NCBI RefSeq assembly: GCF_004125265.1
Contig: NZ_RDTE01000003.1
Location: 7,998,001 to 8,062,000 of the forward strand
DNA: 64,000 nt
Source: Streptomyces lydicus
GTDB lineage: Bacteria > Actinomycetota > Actinomycetes > Streptomycetales > Streptomycetaceae
Direction of reading: 5' to 3'
The notes beneath the pieces are model-generated. The model saw only the letters and a list, made by a program, of their open reading frames with translations, was not told the DNA's origin and did not search any database. Shown here piece by piece: positions 8,475-16,963 of this stretch (positions are counted from its first letter, which is position 1; every line of letters starts with the position of its first letter). A program made the position numbers and the translations under genes.

Positions 8475-9158
8475 ATGACATACCCCTCCGATTCCGATTC
8501 CGCAGGCACCGGCCCTCCGCACGGCACCGAGCCCGGAGACGTCTCCCCGGCCGGAGGCCCAGGAGCCCTGGCGAACATGGGCTGGCAGTTCCTGCTCGTC
8601 ATGGGCCTGGCCGCGATCGCCCTGGGCGTCCTCGCCCTGGCCTGGCCCAGTCAGACCCTGCGGGTCGTCGGCGTTCTCTTCGGCGTCTACCTGTTGGCCA
8701 CCGGTGTCTTTCAGCTGGCCGGAGCCTTTGGCACACACGTCCCCCGGCATCTTCGGGTGCTGCATTTCGTCGCGGGTGCGCTCTTCATCCTGCTGGGCCT
8801 GGTCTGCTTCCGGGGCACCCTGGAATCGATTCTGCTGCTCGCGCTGTGGATCGGCTTCGGCTGGCTGCTGCGCGGCATCATGGTGACCGCCTCGGCGGTC
8901 TCCGCCGAGCAGATGCCGGCACGCGGCTGGCAGATCTTCTCGGGGATCATCACCACTCTGGCGGGCATCGTGCTGATCGTGTCGCCGTTCGGCTCGATTG
9001 CCGCACTGACCTTGGTGGTGGGCATCATGGCCATTGTCGTGGGTGCAGTCGAGGTCTTCCACGCCATCAAGATGCGCGTCGAACTCGGCCGCCTCACCGA
9101 GGGCACCGCCACCAAACGGCGGCCCATGTTCCACTCCCGCCCCCACCCCCAGCACTGA
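8475..9158 (+). CDS. HdeD/DUF308-type membrane protein
   Basis: The 227-residue protein has a hydrophilic, Gly/Ser/Pro-rich N-terminus (about 1-33) followed by six hydrophobic segments arranged as repeated pairs, beginning GWQFLLVMGLAAIALGVLALAWP, as in HdeD/DUF308 proteins. In Escherichia coli HdeD contributes to acid resistance; actinobacterial homologues are uncharacterised. GGAGGAGG precedes the ATG. The end is basic and His-rich (KRRPMFHSRPHPQH). Confidence 0.85.
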   Translation: MTYPSDSDSAGTGPPHGTEPGDVSPAGGPGALANMGWQFLLVMGLAAIALGVLALAWPSQTLRVVGVLFGVYLLATGVFQLAGAFGTHVPRHLRVLHFVAGALFILLGLVCFRGTLESILLLALWIGFGWLLRGIMVTASAVSAEQMPARGWQIFSGIITTLAGIVLIVSPFGSIAALTLVVGIMAIVVGAVEVFHAIKMRVELGRLTEGTATKRRPMFHSRPHPQH

Positions 9159-9319
9159 TCACGGGGGCATCGGCCACCCGAGCAGCGAGGCCATGCCATA
9201 CGACAGCCGCACTCCTGGCCGGGCTTCGGACGCGGTCGGCAGACCGCGTCCGGGGGCGTGGAGGGCACACGCTGGAATCCATTGTCCTGCGGACGTCGCG
9301 CCGTGCCAAACTCCGGTGC

Positions 9320-10351
9320 ATGCCCATTCGATACCCGCGCCCCTTACGTCCCGGTGATCGTGTCGGAGTCACCTCTCCGTCGAGCGGAGTCAACGAGAAG
9401 TTCCGCAAGCGCCTCCACGTGGCCATCAGTGAGGTGGAGGCACGCGGATGTGAAGTAGTTCTCGGCCGATGCATGGACGGCTCGGGACATGTCAGTGCTC
9501 CCGCCCCCGAGCGTGCGGACGAGCTGATGTCGATGCTGACGGATCCCGGCATCAGGGCAGTGGTGCCTCCATGGGGCGGAGAGACGGCGATTGACCTGCT
9601 GCCACTGCTCGACTTCAACCAACTGCGTGTTGCCGAACCGACCTGGCTCGTCGGGTTCTCCGATATGTCGACCGTCATCACCCCGCTGACCCTCCTCACG
9701 GGGGTCGCGACCATCCATGGCAACAACCTCATGGACACGCCCTATCAGGTCCCCGAGGGGCTGGTGTCCTGGATCGACATCGTCGCGGCGCCAGAGGGGC
9801 ACCAATTCACGCAGACCCCACCCGGCCACCACAGAGCAACTGGCTGGGACGACTACGTCGCTCGGCCCGAGGTGCGTGAATTCACGCTCGACACCCCCGG
9901 CACATGGATCCGGTTGGACGGGAGCGGAGATGTGGACGTCCAGGGGCGTCTGATCGGGGGGTGTATCGAGACGCTGTGCAATCTCACCGGGACCGGCTAT
10001 CTCGATGTGTCCGCCTTCGCGCGGGCCGAGGCCGCGGACGGGCTGCTGGTGTATATGGAGGCGACCGGCGATGACGACGCGTTCACTATCTGCCGCAACC
10101 TGCACGGCATGCGGCTGGCCGGCTTCTTCGACCAGGCGAACGCGGTGCTCGTCGGGCGGACCTCGGCACCGGGTGCCCCTTCGTTGTCCCAGCACCAGGC
10201 CGTGCTGGACGCCCTGGGCCCCTTGAACGTGCCGATCATCGCCGATGTGGAATGCGGACACGTTCCGCCATTCATGCCGATCGTCAATGGGGCGCGCGGC
10301 CGACTCGTCCACACGTCCACCCGTCGCGAACTCACCCAGACCCTGGACTGA
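9320..10351 (+). CDS. S66 family peptidase (LD-carboxypeptidase / MccF-like)
   Basis: The 343-residue protein opens PRPLRPGDRVGVTSPSSGV and carries the S66 nucleophile region WLVGFSDMSTVITPL (Ser in GFSD, about residue 116). Further conserved segments are GRLIGGCIETLCNLTGT with Glu and VECGHVPPFMPIVNG with the terminal catalytic-type His. The family covers LD-carboxypeptidases of peptidoglycan recycling and MccF self-immunity peptidases that cleave microcin C-like nucleotide peptides. The sequence alone does not decide between these roles. CAAACT lies shortly before the ATG with no ribosome binding site, suggesting a leaderless transcript. Confidence 0.85.
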   Translation: MPIRYPRPLRPGDRVGVTSPSSGVNEKFRKRLHVAISEVEARGCEVVLGRCMDGSGHVSAPAPERADELMSMLTDPGIRAVVPPWGGETAIDLLPLLDFNQLRVAEPTWLVGFSDMSTVITPLTLLTGVATIHGNNLMDTPYQVPEGLVSWIDIVAAPEGHQFTQTPPGHHRATGWDDYVARPEVREFTLDTPGTWIRLDGSGDVDVQGRLIGGCIETLCNLTGTGYLDVSAFARAEAADGLLVYMEATGDDDAFTICRNLHGMRLAGFFDQANAVLVGRTSAPGAPSLSQHQAVLDALGPLNVPIIADVECGHVPPFMPIVNGARGRLVHTSTRRELTQTLD

Positions 10352-10404
10352 TACAGGAGGTCAGGTTCCTCCCCACCCGGGAACGGCGGCAGCAGATGTT
10401 CCGG

Positions 10405-10446
10405 AACCTGTATCCGTACCTGTACCTGTACCTGTACTTGTACCTG
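10405..10446. repeat. TACCTG hexamer tandem repeat
   Basis: About seven near-identical hexamers (mainly TACCTG) lie in the gap between the convergent S66 peptidase and MFS genes. No gene was seen in this gap. Confidence 0.85.
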
Positions 10447-10538
10447 CACCGCCGTCGGTGACCGATCATCGATGCCCTGAGACACTGCTGGTCACGGCGC
10501 ATTCGCCCACGAAGGTGCAGGGCACACCACGGGGTACC

Positions 10539-11531
10539 TCACCCGACAGGGAGCGCTTCTTCCGGCGCGGAAAACGTCCGGGTGCGCAAGGCCCAGTGGG
10601 TGAGAGGCCGGGTGGCGAGGCCGCAGAGTGCGAGGGCGGCGCCGAGGACCATCCAGCCGAGCTTGCCCCCTTGCAGGCACAGAGCGGTGAGCACGACCGG
10701 TGACGCGGCTCGTACCACGCCGTCGGCCAAGTTGAAGGCTCCCTGGTACTGGCCTTGGGAGTGTTCCGGGGCCAGTACGTAGCTGATTTCGAAGGCCCCT
10801 GCGGCCAGGCCGAGTTCACCCCATGACAGGAGGAGCACGCCGACGAGCAGCAGGGCCGTGGGGACGGGGGCGGAAACCCCGGCGGCGAATGCCAGGGTGG
10901 TACAGCCGGGGAGGGACAGGAACCCTGCTCCGCGGAGCGCGGTGGAAGCGGCCAACGGGCCTCTCACCCAGCGGGTTGCCCTGGCCTGGAACAGCACGAC
11001 CACTGCCGTGTTCACCACCAGCAGGGCGGAAAGCCACCACCGGGGCGCCGCGGTGTGCGACACCAGCCGGAGCGGCAGGACCAGGGACACCACGTCGTAC
11101 TGGAACCCGATGACCCCGCACAGCAGCGACAGGGCGAGGTACGGGCGGTCCCGCATCGCCTCCCAGCGTCGTGCACCCGGGGGGCGTGGCACCGGCGCGA
11201 CGGAGGGGATCTTGAGCAGCGGTCCGGCCGCCGCGAGGAAGCTCAGTCCGTTCGCCAGGATCAGAAGGGTGTAGCCCGCCGCCGAGTCGAGTTGGAGCGC
11301 GACGCCGGCCGCAGCGGCGCCGATGCCCATCCCGAGTTTGGTGACAGCGCGGAGATGACCTCGGATGCGGGTACGTTCTCCGGGCTCGCTGATCCGCGCG
11401 ACGAGGGCGCCGCCGACGACGCGGGTGAAGAACAGCATGCTGCCGGCCAGATAGAGCCCGCTGCCGACGGTGGTGACGAAACTGGCGGTCGTCAGGAAAC
11501 GTACCGGGCCACGGATTGCCTCGGTCGTCAT
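10539..11531 (-). CDS. MFS transporter with apparent internal deletion
   Basis: The 330-residue product starts at an ATG with AGAGG upstream. It shows MFS features (TTASFVTTVGSGLYLAGSMLFFTRVVG as the first helix, then about eight further hydrophobic helices), but is about 80 residues shorter than the usual 400-420. After helix 1 the sequence jumps directly to ALVARISEPGERTRIRGHLRAVTKLGMGIG. The helices normally carrying the GRLADRxGxR loop (TM2 to TM4) are therefore missing, and export activity is doubtful. It follows the JmjC/cupin fragment and decayed peptide gene on the same strand and may once have been their exporter. Confidence 0.75.
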   Translation of the reverse strand: MTTEAIRGPVRFLTTASFVTTVGSGLYLAGSMLFFTRVVGGALVARISEPGERTRIRGHLRAVTKLGMGIGAAAAGVALQLDSAAGYTLLILANGLSFLAAAGPLLKIPSVAPVPRPPGARRWEAMRDRPYLALSLLCGVIGFQYDVVSLVLPLRLVSHTAAPRWWLSALLVVNTAVVVLFQARATRWVRGPLAASTALRGAGFLSLPGCTTLAFAAGVSAPVPTALLLVGVLLLSWGELGLAAGAFEISYVLAPEHSQGQYQGAFNLADGVVRAASPVVLTALCLQGGKLGWMVLGAALALCGLATRPLTHWALRTRTFSAPEEALPVG

Positions 11532-11564
11532 ATATGCCTCTGCGGGGCGCCGTTGGTCTCCTGC

Positions 11565-11795
11565 TTGCAGGGGTCTCGGGATTGTCCAGGATCTTCCTGC
11601 CTGTTGCGGCCAGGCGGATTTCCTCGCCGAAACGGAGACGATGGAAATTGAGAAGATGGTTGAGCTGATCCCACGAGAAGAGCGGGCGGAAGCGGTCCCG
11701 GTCCTGCCCGCGTAAGACGACGCCCCGGGGGTCCGGTTCTCGCGCAGAAATTGATCGAGCGGCATCGGGTCAAGCAGGGATTCGAGAACGAACAC
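11565..11795 (-). pseudogene. JmjC/cupin-like oxygenase, N-terminal remnant
   Basis: Two frames together encode the start of a bacterial JmjC/cupin-type protein. The first gives FVLESLLDPMPLDQFLREN from a GTG at 11795 behind GAGGA. After a one-base slip in a CCCCCGGGG run (near 11720) the second gives GVVLRGQDRDRFRPLFSWDQ, then LNHLLNFHRLRFGEEIRLA. The reading stops resembling the family after about 70 residues, just before the MFS start, so most of the catalytic barrel is absent. Such proteins are often Fe(II)/2-oxoglutarate hydroxylases of proteins or peptides. This is a decayed fragment between a peptide gene and a transporter. Confidence 0.65.
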
Positions 11796-11821
11796 GCCAT
11801 TCCTCACGGTTCAAAGGGGGT

Positions 11822-11848
11822 GCCCGGTGGCTCCTGGAGCCACCGGGC
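11822..11848 (-). terminator. Hairpin between peptide gene and cupin remnant
   Basis: A perfect inverted repeat (GCCCGGTGGCTCC with its complement, 27 bases in all) lies 30 bp downstream of the decayed peptide gene and 27 bp before the cupin start. In peptide natural-product operons such hairpins act as attenuators that keep precursor mRNA in excess; that role is inferred here. Confidence 0.7.
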
Positions 11849-11877
11849 GGGTCAGGACAGTGACTTGCCCCCTGCCC

Positions 11878-12017
11878 TTACACGTCCTTCTGGTCGACCT
11901 CGAGGTTCGGCACGTTCTTGACCTGGGCGGTCTTCACCGTCTCCACGGAGAACCCGATCCTCTTCGGGCGGGGGCCGTGTGGGACTCGGTCTTGGCAGCT
12001 GCGGGAACCTTGGCCAT
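11878..12017 (-). pseudogene. Short peptide gene (RiPP-precursor-like), frameshifted
   Basis: A strong GAGGAG site precedes an ATG encoding MAKVPAAAKTESHTAPA. The in-frame reading then ends within a few residues, but the next frame continues as PKRIGFSVETVKTAQVKNVP, then NLEVDQKDV and TAA. Total length is 140 bases, one short of a 46-codon gene, and the loss maps to a run of five G near 11970. The intact peptide would be small, Lys/Val-rich and free of Cys. It lies upstream of a hairpin, a JmjC/cupin fragment and a transporter, an arrangement resembling a ribosomal peptide cluster. No named family was recognised. Confidence 0.6.
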
Positions 12018-12467
12018 CGGTGACTCCTCAACTAGGGGACTTACCCCTCCATTCGTGCTACTTACTGTCACCAACTGCCGGAAACGCACGAAAGGTAATG
12101 AGGTGATGGAATGAGCCATAACTGGCAAAGTGGTTGCGGAACCTGGCGATCGTGTGGGCCTAGAGGCCAGGCAAGTCCGACGGCCAGGGAAATGGGATGA
12201 GGAGGCCCGGCGCACGGTCCGGCGGCTCGACGGGCAGGTGCAGCAGGGTTGCGGCCCGCGGCCGGAGTGCCCTCGCGTGGATTGGCGGCACCGGGTGGTC
12301 ATCCAGCAGGTCGTGGGCTGCGCCGGCGCCTCCCCTCTTCGTGTCGATCCTGTGCAGCTTTGCCGTCGGGGGCATGGAATCCGGACGCGGCCGCCCATCT
12401 CGCCGGGTAGCGGCAGACTGCGCCGTGATAGCACAGAGTGATCCGATTCAAGGGAGGCTACGTCCGC

Positions 12468-13127
12468 ATGGGCATCTTCAGCCGTCGCCAGAGCGCGACT
12501 ACCGAGCCGACGCAGGCTGTGGGCCCCCGTACGCCTTTCCCGGCGGCCGAGACCACCGGGGTCGAGCTCGACCCCGCACTTCGTGCGCTGACCGGAGAAT
12601 GGACCATCGACCGCCCGCACAGTCGTATCGGATTCTCCGTGCGACACGCGATGGTCACGACGGTGCGGGGCGCTTTCGCCGATTACGACAGCGCACTGTA
12701 TTTCGACGGAGCTCAGCCTGCCCGCTCCCGGGCCGAACTCGTCATCAGGGTCGCCAGCGTCGACACGGGCGTAGAACAACGGGACGCACACCTCATAGGC
12801 ACCGACTTCTTCGACGCGAACCGCTACCCGGAGATGATGTTCCGCAGCACCTCCACCACCCACGAGGGCGCAGAGAACTTCCGTATGACAGGGGATCTGA
12901 CCATCCGCGACGTCACCCGGCCGGTCGAGCTGCAACTCGCCTACCTCGGCTCGGTCCTGGACCCGTTCGGCTATGAGCGGGCCGGTTTTGACGCCACCAC
13001 CACCATCGACCGCACCGAGTGGGGCTTGGTCTACAACCAGCGCCTGGAAGCGGGCGGTGCCATGGTGAGCGAGAGGGTCCGGCTGCAGTTCGACATCTCC
13101 GCGATCCGGTCCGTGCCCCTGGCGTAG
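12468..13127 (+). CDS. YceI family lipocalin-like protein
   Basis: The 219-residue protein has the YceI fold, with ALTGEWTIDRPHSRIGFSVRHAM, then VRGAFADYDSALYFDG, VDTGVEQRDAHLIGTDFFDANRYP, MTGDLTIRDVTRPVEL and DRTEWGLVY. YceI proteins are beta-barrels that bind isoprenoid or other amphiphilic molecules. There is no signal peptide; the N-terminus is a basic, Thr/Pro-rich extension of about 35 residues. The ATG at 12468 is ten bases after GGAGG. It is a single-gene unit. Confidence 0.9.
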   Translation: MGIFSRRQSATTEPTQAVGPRTPFPAAETTGVELDPALRALTGEWTIDRPHSRIGFSVRHAMVTTVRGAFADYDSALYFDGAQPARSRAELVIRVASVDTGVEQRDAHLIGTDFFDANRYPEMMFRSTSTTHEGAENFRMTGDLTIRDVTRPVELQLAYLGSVLDPFGYERAGFDATTTIDRTEWGLVYNQRLEAGGAMVSERVRLQFDISAIRSVPLA

Positions 13128-13261
13128 CGGCCCCGGAAGGAGATCCACTGCGTTCCGTCGCCCACACCCTCGGCGAGGGGCCGATCCGGTGCTCCCGTCG
13201 CGGGCGGATGACCCGTTCCTCCATCACGGGGGCGACGCGGTGTAGTTGGGGGTGGGGTGCT

Positions 13262-13288
13262 TGGGGCGGCTGGGGCGGCTGGGGCGGT
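13262..13288. repeat. TGGGGCGGC tandem repeat, three copies
   Basis: Three 9-bp units (the last with one change) lie between the convergent yceI-like and LysR genes. Confidence 0.6.
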
Positions 13289-13364
13289 CTGCCCTCCCGG
13301 CTTGGCCGTTCCGCGGGCCTGGAACGGCCTCCGGTAGGTTCCGGGCACCTCACTCCACAGTCGG

Positions 13365-14309
13365 TCAGGCGTGCGCTCGGGACCGGCTCCAGCGTTTCGC
13401 GGCCGCGACGAAGTGTGCGGTGTGCGGGTGGGAGTCCAAGCTCCGCCATGCGATGAGGACGCTGACGGGGTCGGCGTCCTTCAGGGGAACGTAGATCACA
13501 CCGGGGTGACGGTGGAGGGTCGCGGTGGAAGAGGTGGAGACCCCGATGCCTCGGCCCGCGGCGACGGCCTCCAGCCATTCGTCGACGTTGTTGACCTCAA
13601 CTATTCGACGTCCGGGCGGCGTTGTGCTCCATAGCTCAGGTGTGCCACTGCCCGAGATGATGTTGACGACGAGGGGGTCGTTCCGGGTCTGGGCCAGTGT
13701 GGCCGTTCCCTGCCTGGCGAGGGGGTGGCCGAGGGGCAGGGCCGCTACGCGGTTTTCGTCGCGGAAACGGAAGAAGTCGATGTCCCCGTCGGGGGCGGAG
13801 CGCAGGATAGCGAGGTGGGAGCGCCCGTCGGCGAGGCCGGCGAGAGGGGCGTCGTCGCAGCGTTGCAGGTGCACGGTTGCGCCGGGGTGCTCAGTCTCGA
13901 ACCGGTTGACCAAGGGGCCGGTGTCCTCGCCCAGGGCGTTCCACGTGAAACCGACACGCAGCGGTAATCGCAGGGCATGGGCCTTCTCGAACGCCTCTGC
14001 CGCGGCGGCCACCGCGCTGTCCGCGTAGGGGAGGAAGAGCTCGCCTGCGTCGGAGAGCCGGATGACATGCCGGCTTCTTATGACCAGCCGTTGGCCCAGG
14101 CAGCGTTCCAATGCCGCGATGGTCCGGCTGAGCGACGACTGGGAAATCTTGAGGGCGCTTGCGGCTTGGGTGAAGTGTTTGTATTCGGCGACCGCCAGAA
14201 AGGCGCGTAACTGAGCGGTTCCGGTGGCGAGCGACAGGGTCTGTCGCCGGCCGGCGTTCGCCACCACCTGCCGGCCGGCCTCGCCGCCGGCGAAGGGGGT
14301 GCCGCCCAT
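13365..14309 (-). CDS. LysR-family transcriptional regulator
   Basis: The product is up to 314 residues. The N-terminal winged helix reads LRAFLAVAEYKHFTQAASALKIS, then SSLSRTIAALERCLGQRLVIR, and is followed by a periplasmic-binding-like effector domain (about 105-314). The true start may be 20-25 codons inside the longest frame, since LysR proteins usually start close to the first helix. It lies 13 bp upstream, on the same strand, of a truncated P450, so its original target may be gone. Confidence 0.85.
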   Translation of the reverse strand: MGGTPFAGGEAGRQVVANAGRRQTLSLATGTAQLRAFLAVAEYKHFTQAASALKISQSSLSRTIAALERCLGQRLVIRSRHVIRLSDAGELFLPYADSAVAAAAEAFEKAHALRLPLRVGFTWNALGEDTGPLVNRFETEHPGATVHLQRCDDAPLAGLADGRSHLAILRSAPDGDIDFFRFRDENRVAALPLGHPLARQGTATLAQTRNDPLVVNIISGSGTPELWSTTPPGRRIVEVNNVDEWLEAVAAGRGIGVSTSSTATLHRHPGVIYVPLKDADPVSVLIAWRSLDSHPHTAHFVAAAKRWSRSRAHA

Positions 14310-14322
14310 CAGCCGGCCTCTT

Positions 14323-14745
14323 TCAGCCCACGGTGATCGGGCCGAACCGCACCGGCAGGGTGGAGAACCCGGTCAGGAAGTTGGACCGGATACGCAGTGC
14401 CTCGTCGGTCTGCTCGAATCCGGTGGTGAAGTCCCGCAGAGCGAGCAGCAGTTCGGCGATCTCCACCTTGGCCAGGTACGAGCCGACGCAGAAGTGCGGG
14501 CCGTAGCCGAAGGCCAGGTGTTTGTTGGGGGCGCGGCCGAGGTCGAACTCCCCCGGCCGCGCGAAGCCCCGTTCGTCCCGGTTGCCGGAGGCGTGCCAGA
14601 GCGTGACGATCTCGTCCAGCCGCAGCCGTACGCCGTGCAGTCCGGTCTCGTGGACGACGCTGCGCCCGAAGTGCATGGCGAGTGTGCGGTGGGGGCCACC
14701 GGAGAGCATGAAGCCGGGGAACAGGCCCTGAGGGCTGTAGTGGTC
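14323..14745 (-). pseudogene. Cytochrome P450, C-terminal remnant
   Basis: About 140 residues of a P450 C-terminus remain, including VTLWHASGNRDERGF, FDLGRAPNKHLAFGYG and the heme-binding Cys segment FGYGPHFCVGSYLAKVEIAE. The frame is open upstream only to DHYSPQGLFPGFMLSGG, where it meets the end of the marR gene. The N-terminal two thirds, including the I-helix, is missing. It is probably a deletion product. Confidence 0.85.
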
Positions 14746-15157
14746 AAAGGCACATCGCTGTTTCGAGATTGCGGGTCATGCGCTCGAGGACGTGGACGGC
14801 CGTGCCGTACTCGTCCTGGGAGATGCCGGCGGTGGAGAGTGTGCGGAACGCGTCGACGCGCTCGGCGACACGGGCCAGGCGCTGACGGCCATCGGGGGTG
14901 AGGGAGAGCTGGTCCGGTGCGGGACGGGTCGCCCAGCCATCGACGAGCACGGCGTCAATGGCGGCGGTCAGCGTGGGGACGTCGGCGTTGGCGGAGAGAG
15001 CGGACACCACTTCCGTGTCGGCGACCCGAGGGGTCTCGTGGATGACGTTGAGGACCTGCCAGGCGGTCCGTGTGAGCCCGAACCCCGCCAGCATGTCGTT
15101 CATGTAGCGGGTAAGGGCCTTGTCCGTACGGTTGAGCCAGTAGCCGATGGGCTTCAC
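14744..15157 (-). CDS. MarR-family transcriptional regulator
   Basis: The 137-residue protein has a MarR-type winged helix: GYWLNRTDKALTRYMNDMLA, then LTRTAWQVLNVIHETPRVADTEVV, LVDGWATRP and LSLTPDGRQRLARV. It starts at GTG seven bases after AAGGAG. Its stop overlaps the P450 remnant, so the C-terminal few residues (TAMCL) may derive from the deletion junction. It is transcribed in the same direction as the upstream NmrA-like gene, 50 bp away. Confidence 0.85.
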   Translation of the reverse strand: MKPIGYWLNRTDKALTRYMNDMLAGFGLTRTAWQVLNVIHETPRVADTEVVSALSANADVPTLTAAIDAVLVDGWATRPAPDQLSLTPDGRQRLARVAERVDAFRTLSTAGISQDEYGTAVHVLERMTRNLETAMCL

Positions 15158-15207
15158 GGTGATGCTCCTTCAGGGGCAGGGCGGGGTGCGCGCTTTTGGT
15201 AGGGATC

Positions 15208-16089
15208 TCACTGATTTGCCGGGGTGAGGGTCAGGAGTGCGGGCCACTTCTGGCCGGCGGCCCAGTCGGCGAAGCTGTGCCAGCCGACTTCGGGGTAGTC
15301 GCGCCGCAGCCCGGCGACGTCGACATCGAGGCCGACGGTGGTGAAGTACTCGAACATGGCGGCCAGGTCGGCGGATCGGGTACGGACATGGGCCAGCGGG
15401 ACCTGCTGGTGGGCGATCGGCCGGCCGGTGGCTGCCGCAAGGATCTCGGCGATCTGTCTGGGGGTGCACTCGTCGGAGGCGATGTCGATGCGAAGGCCGG
15501 CGAACTCGTCGCGGCGCTGGAGGACCAGTGCGGCGAATGCGCCGATGTCGGCGGCGGGGATGAGCGTGAGGGGCCGGTCGGCGGGCATGGGCCAGGCGAA
15601 GGTGTTGTCGCGCAGCCCGTCGAGGGTCCAGCCGCCGGCGTAGTTGTCCATGAATGCCGCCGGGGCGATCACGGTCCAGGGCACGTCGGCTGTGTGGAGG
15701 TACTGCTCGACCAGGTACTTGCTCCGGTAGTGCGGGACCGCGGTGCCGCGGTCGGCGTGGGCGGCGGAGGTGAGGACGATGTGCCCGAGGCGGGCGGCTG
15801 CCGCGGCGTCGACGAGGGCCTTGCCTTGCCGGGCTTCGGTGGTGGTGTCGGTGCCGAACGGGGTGGTGACCGCGAAGAGGGAGTCCGCCCCGGAGAACGC
15901 GGCATCGAGGGAGGCGCGGTCGTCGAAGTCGGCGTGGCGCACGTCGGCTCCCAGACCCCGCAGGGCGTCGGCGGCGGGCGAGTCGGGGCGGCGGGTGAGC
16001 GCGCGCACGTGGTGACCCGCGGCCAGCAGAGCACGGGCGGTGGCTCCGCCCTGGGCTCCGGTAACTCCGGTGACGGCGACGGTGAGCAT
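15208..16089 (-). CDS. NmrA/SDR-a5-type NAD(P)-binding protein
   Basis: The 293-residue protein begins with the Rossmann strand MLTVAVTGVTGAQGGATARA, in which GxxGxxG is the dinucleotide site. It continues with VRALTRRPDSPAADALRGLGADVRHADFDD, SLFAVTTPFG, HIVLTSAAHAD and VIAPAAFMDNY. This is the NmrA-like atypical SDR group, which includes NADP(H) redox sensors and quinone or isoflavone reductases. The ATG at 16089 has CTGGAGGAACC upstream. It is divergent from a marR gene across a region with three matching operators, so it is very probably that regulator's target. Confidence 0.85.
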   Translation of the reverse strand: MLTVAVTGVTGAQGGATARALLAAGHHVRALTRRPDSPAADALRGLGADVRHADFDDRASLDAAFSGADSLFAVTTPFGTDTTTEARQGKALVDAAAAARLGHIVLTSAAHADRGTAVPHYRSKYLVEQYLHTADVPWTVIAPAAFMDNYAGGWTLDGLRDNTFAWPMPADRPLTLIPAADIGAFAALVLQRRDEFAGLRIDIASDECTPRQIAEILAAATGRPIAHQQVPLAHVRTRSADLAAMFEYFTTVGLDVDVAGLRRDYPEVGWHSFADWAAGQKWPALLTLTPANQ

Positions 16090-16121
16090 GGTTCCTCCAG
16101 CAGGCCGGCGAGTAGTATCGA

Positions 16122-16182
16122 TGCGCGGCGCACTCACTGCGTCGCGCAGTGAATATTACGGGAGACTGCTGCGTGGCGCAGC
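16122..16182. promoter_or_regulatory. Three-copy MarR operator, TGCG-N3-CGCA
   Basis: Perfect dyads with the core TGCG-N3-CGCA occur at 16122-16132, 16138-16148 (extended to ACTGCGTCGCGCAGT) and 16170-16180 (extended to GCTGCGTGGCGCAGC). Their centres are 16 and 32 bp apart. They lie between the divergent nmrA-like and marR starts. Regulation of both genes by the MarR protein is inferred. Confidence 0.7.
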
Positions 16183-16201
16183 GATTTGGAGTGTGACTCA
16201 G

Positions 16202-16684
16202 ATGGCAGGCGGCTCGCGCCGGGCACGGCTGTGCGAGGAGTTGTCAATGGAGTCGCGCCGCTACCTGGCGGCGTATGTGCTGTTCAACCAGGCCGTAGCC
16301 GATCATCTCGGGCTGCACCCGACCGACGTGCAGTGTCTGAGCCTGCTGACGGCCGAGCCCGGGCCGCGCACGGTCAAGCAGATCGCCGAGATGACGGGTC
16401 TGACCACGGGCTCGGCCACGCGACTGGTGGACCGGCTGGAGCGCGGTGGCTATGTGGTTCGCGCGCCCGACCGGCAGGATCGACGCCGGGTGCTGGTCAC
16501 GCCGGTGCCCGATCGCATCGCCCGCGTCACCGCGGTGTGGGACGACCTCGGCCCGGCGTGGCAGTCGCTGCTCGACGACCACAGCGAAGGCGAGCTGGAG
16601 GTGATCACCCGCCATATGCGACGGGCGTACGACCTCAGTCACGCCCAGATGCGACGCCTGCGATCCCTGCCGAAGCCGGACTGA
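16202..16684 (+). CDS. MarR-family transcriptional regulator
   Basis: The 160-residue protein has the MarR fold: VLFNQAVADHLGLHPTDVQCLSLL, then KQIAEMTGLTTGSATRLVDRLERGGYVVRAPDRQDRRRVLVTPVP. The DRQDRRRVLV wing is typical. It begins at the ATG at 16202, ten bases after GGAG, and is divergent from the NADP-binding protein gene across the triple operator. Confidence 0.9.
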   Translation: MAGGSRRARLCEELSMESRRYLAAYVLFNQAVADHLGLHPTDVQCLSLLTAEPGPRTVKQIAEMTGLTTGSATRLVDRLERGGYVVRAPDRQDRRRVLVTPVPDRIARVTAVWDDLGPAWQSLLDDHSEGELEVITRHMRRAYDLSHAQMRRLRSLPKPD

Positions 16685-16963
16685 GCCCCTCCGGCGGCAC
16701 CCCACCGAGCCGTCGGAGAACACCCGACTCCACCGCACCCGCCGACTCATCCGCCCAGCCGCGCCAACTCGGGCTCTCACCCGCCAGGTGAACACGCAGC
16801 CGCAGTTGGCCGCACGGCGTCCTGCGCTGATCGACGGTCCACTTCAAACGGGGCGAGTCGTCCAGGGAGTGCCTCACCAGCACGGCCCCGATCCGGATGC
16901 CGGAGTCGGGGCCGCACTGTGTCCGCGGGGGTTTCCGAGTTGTGCCGGGCCGTCCTGGATCAA

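Noticed and set aside
8447..9319. Upstream extension of the S66 peptidase frame through the HdeD gene
   Set aside because: The translation there is Arg/Pro/His-rich and lies over a gene with clear membrane helices. The peptidase begins naturally at 9320.
13365..16684. A natural-product gene cluster around the P450 and regulators
   Set aside because: The P450 is only a fragment, and no synthase, synthetase or tailoring partner is present.
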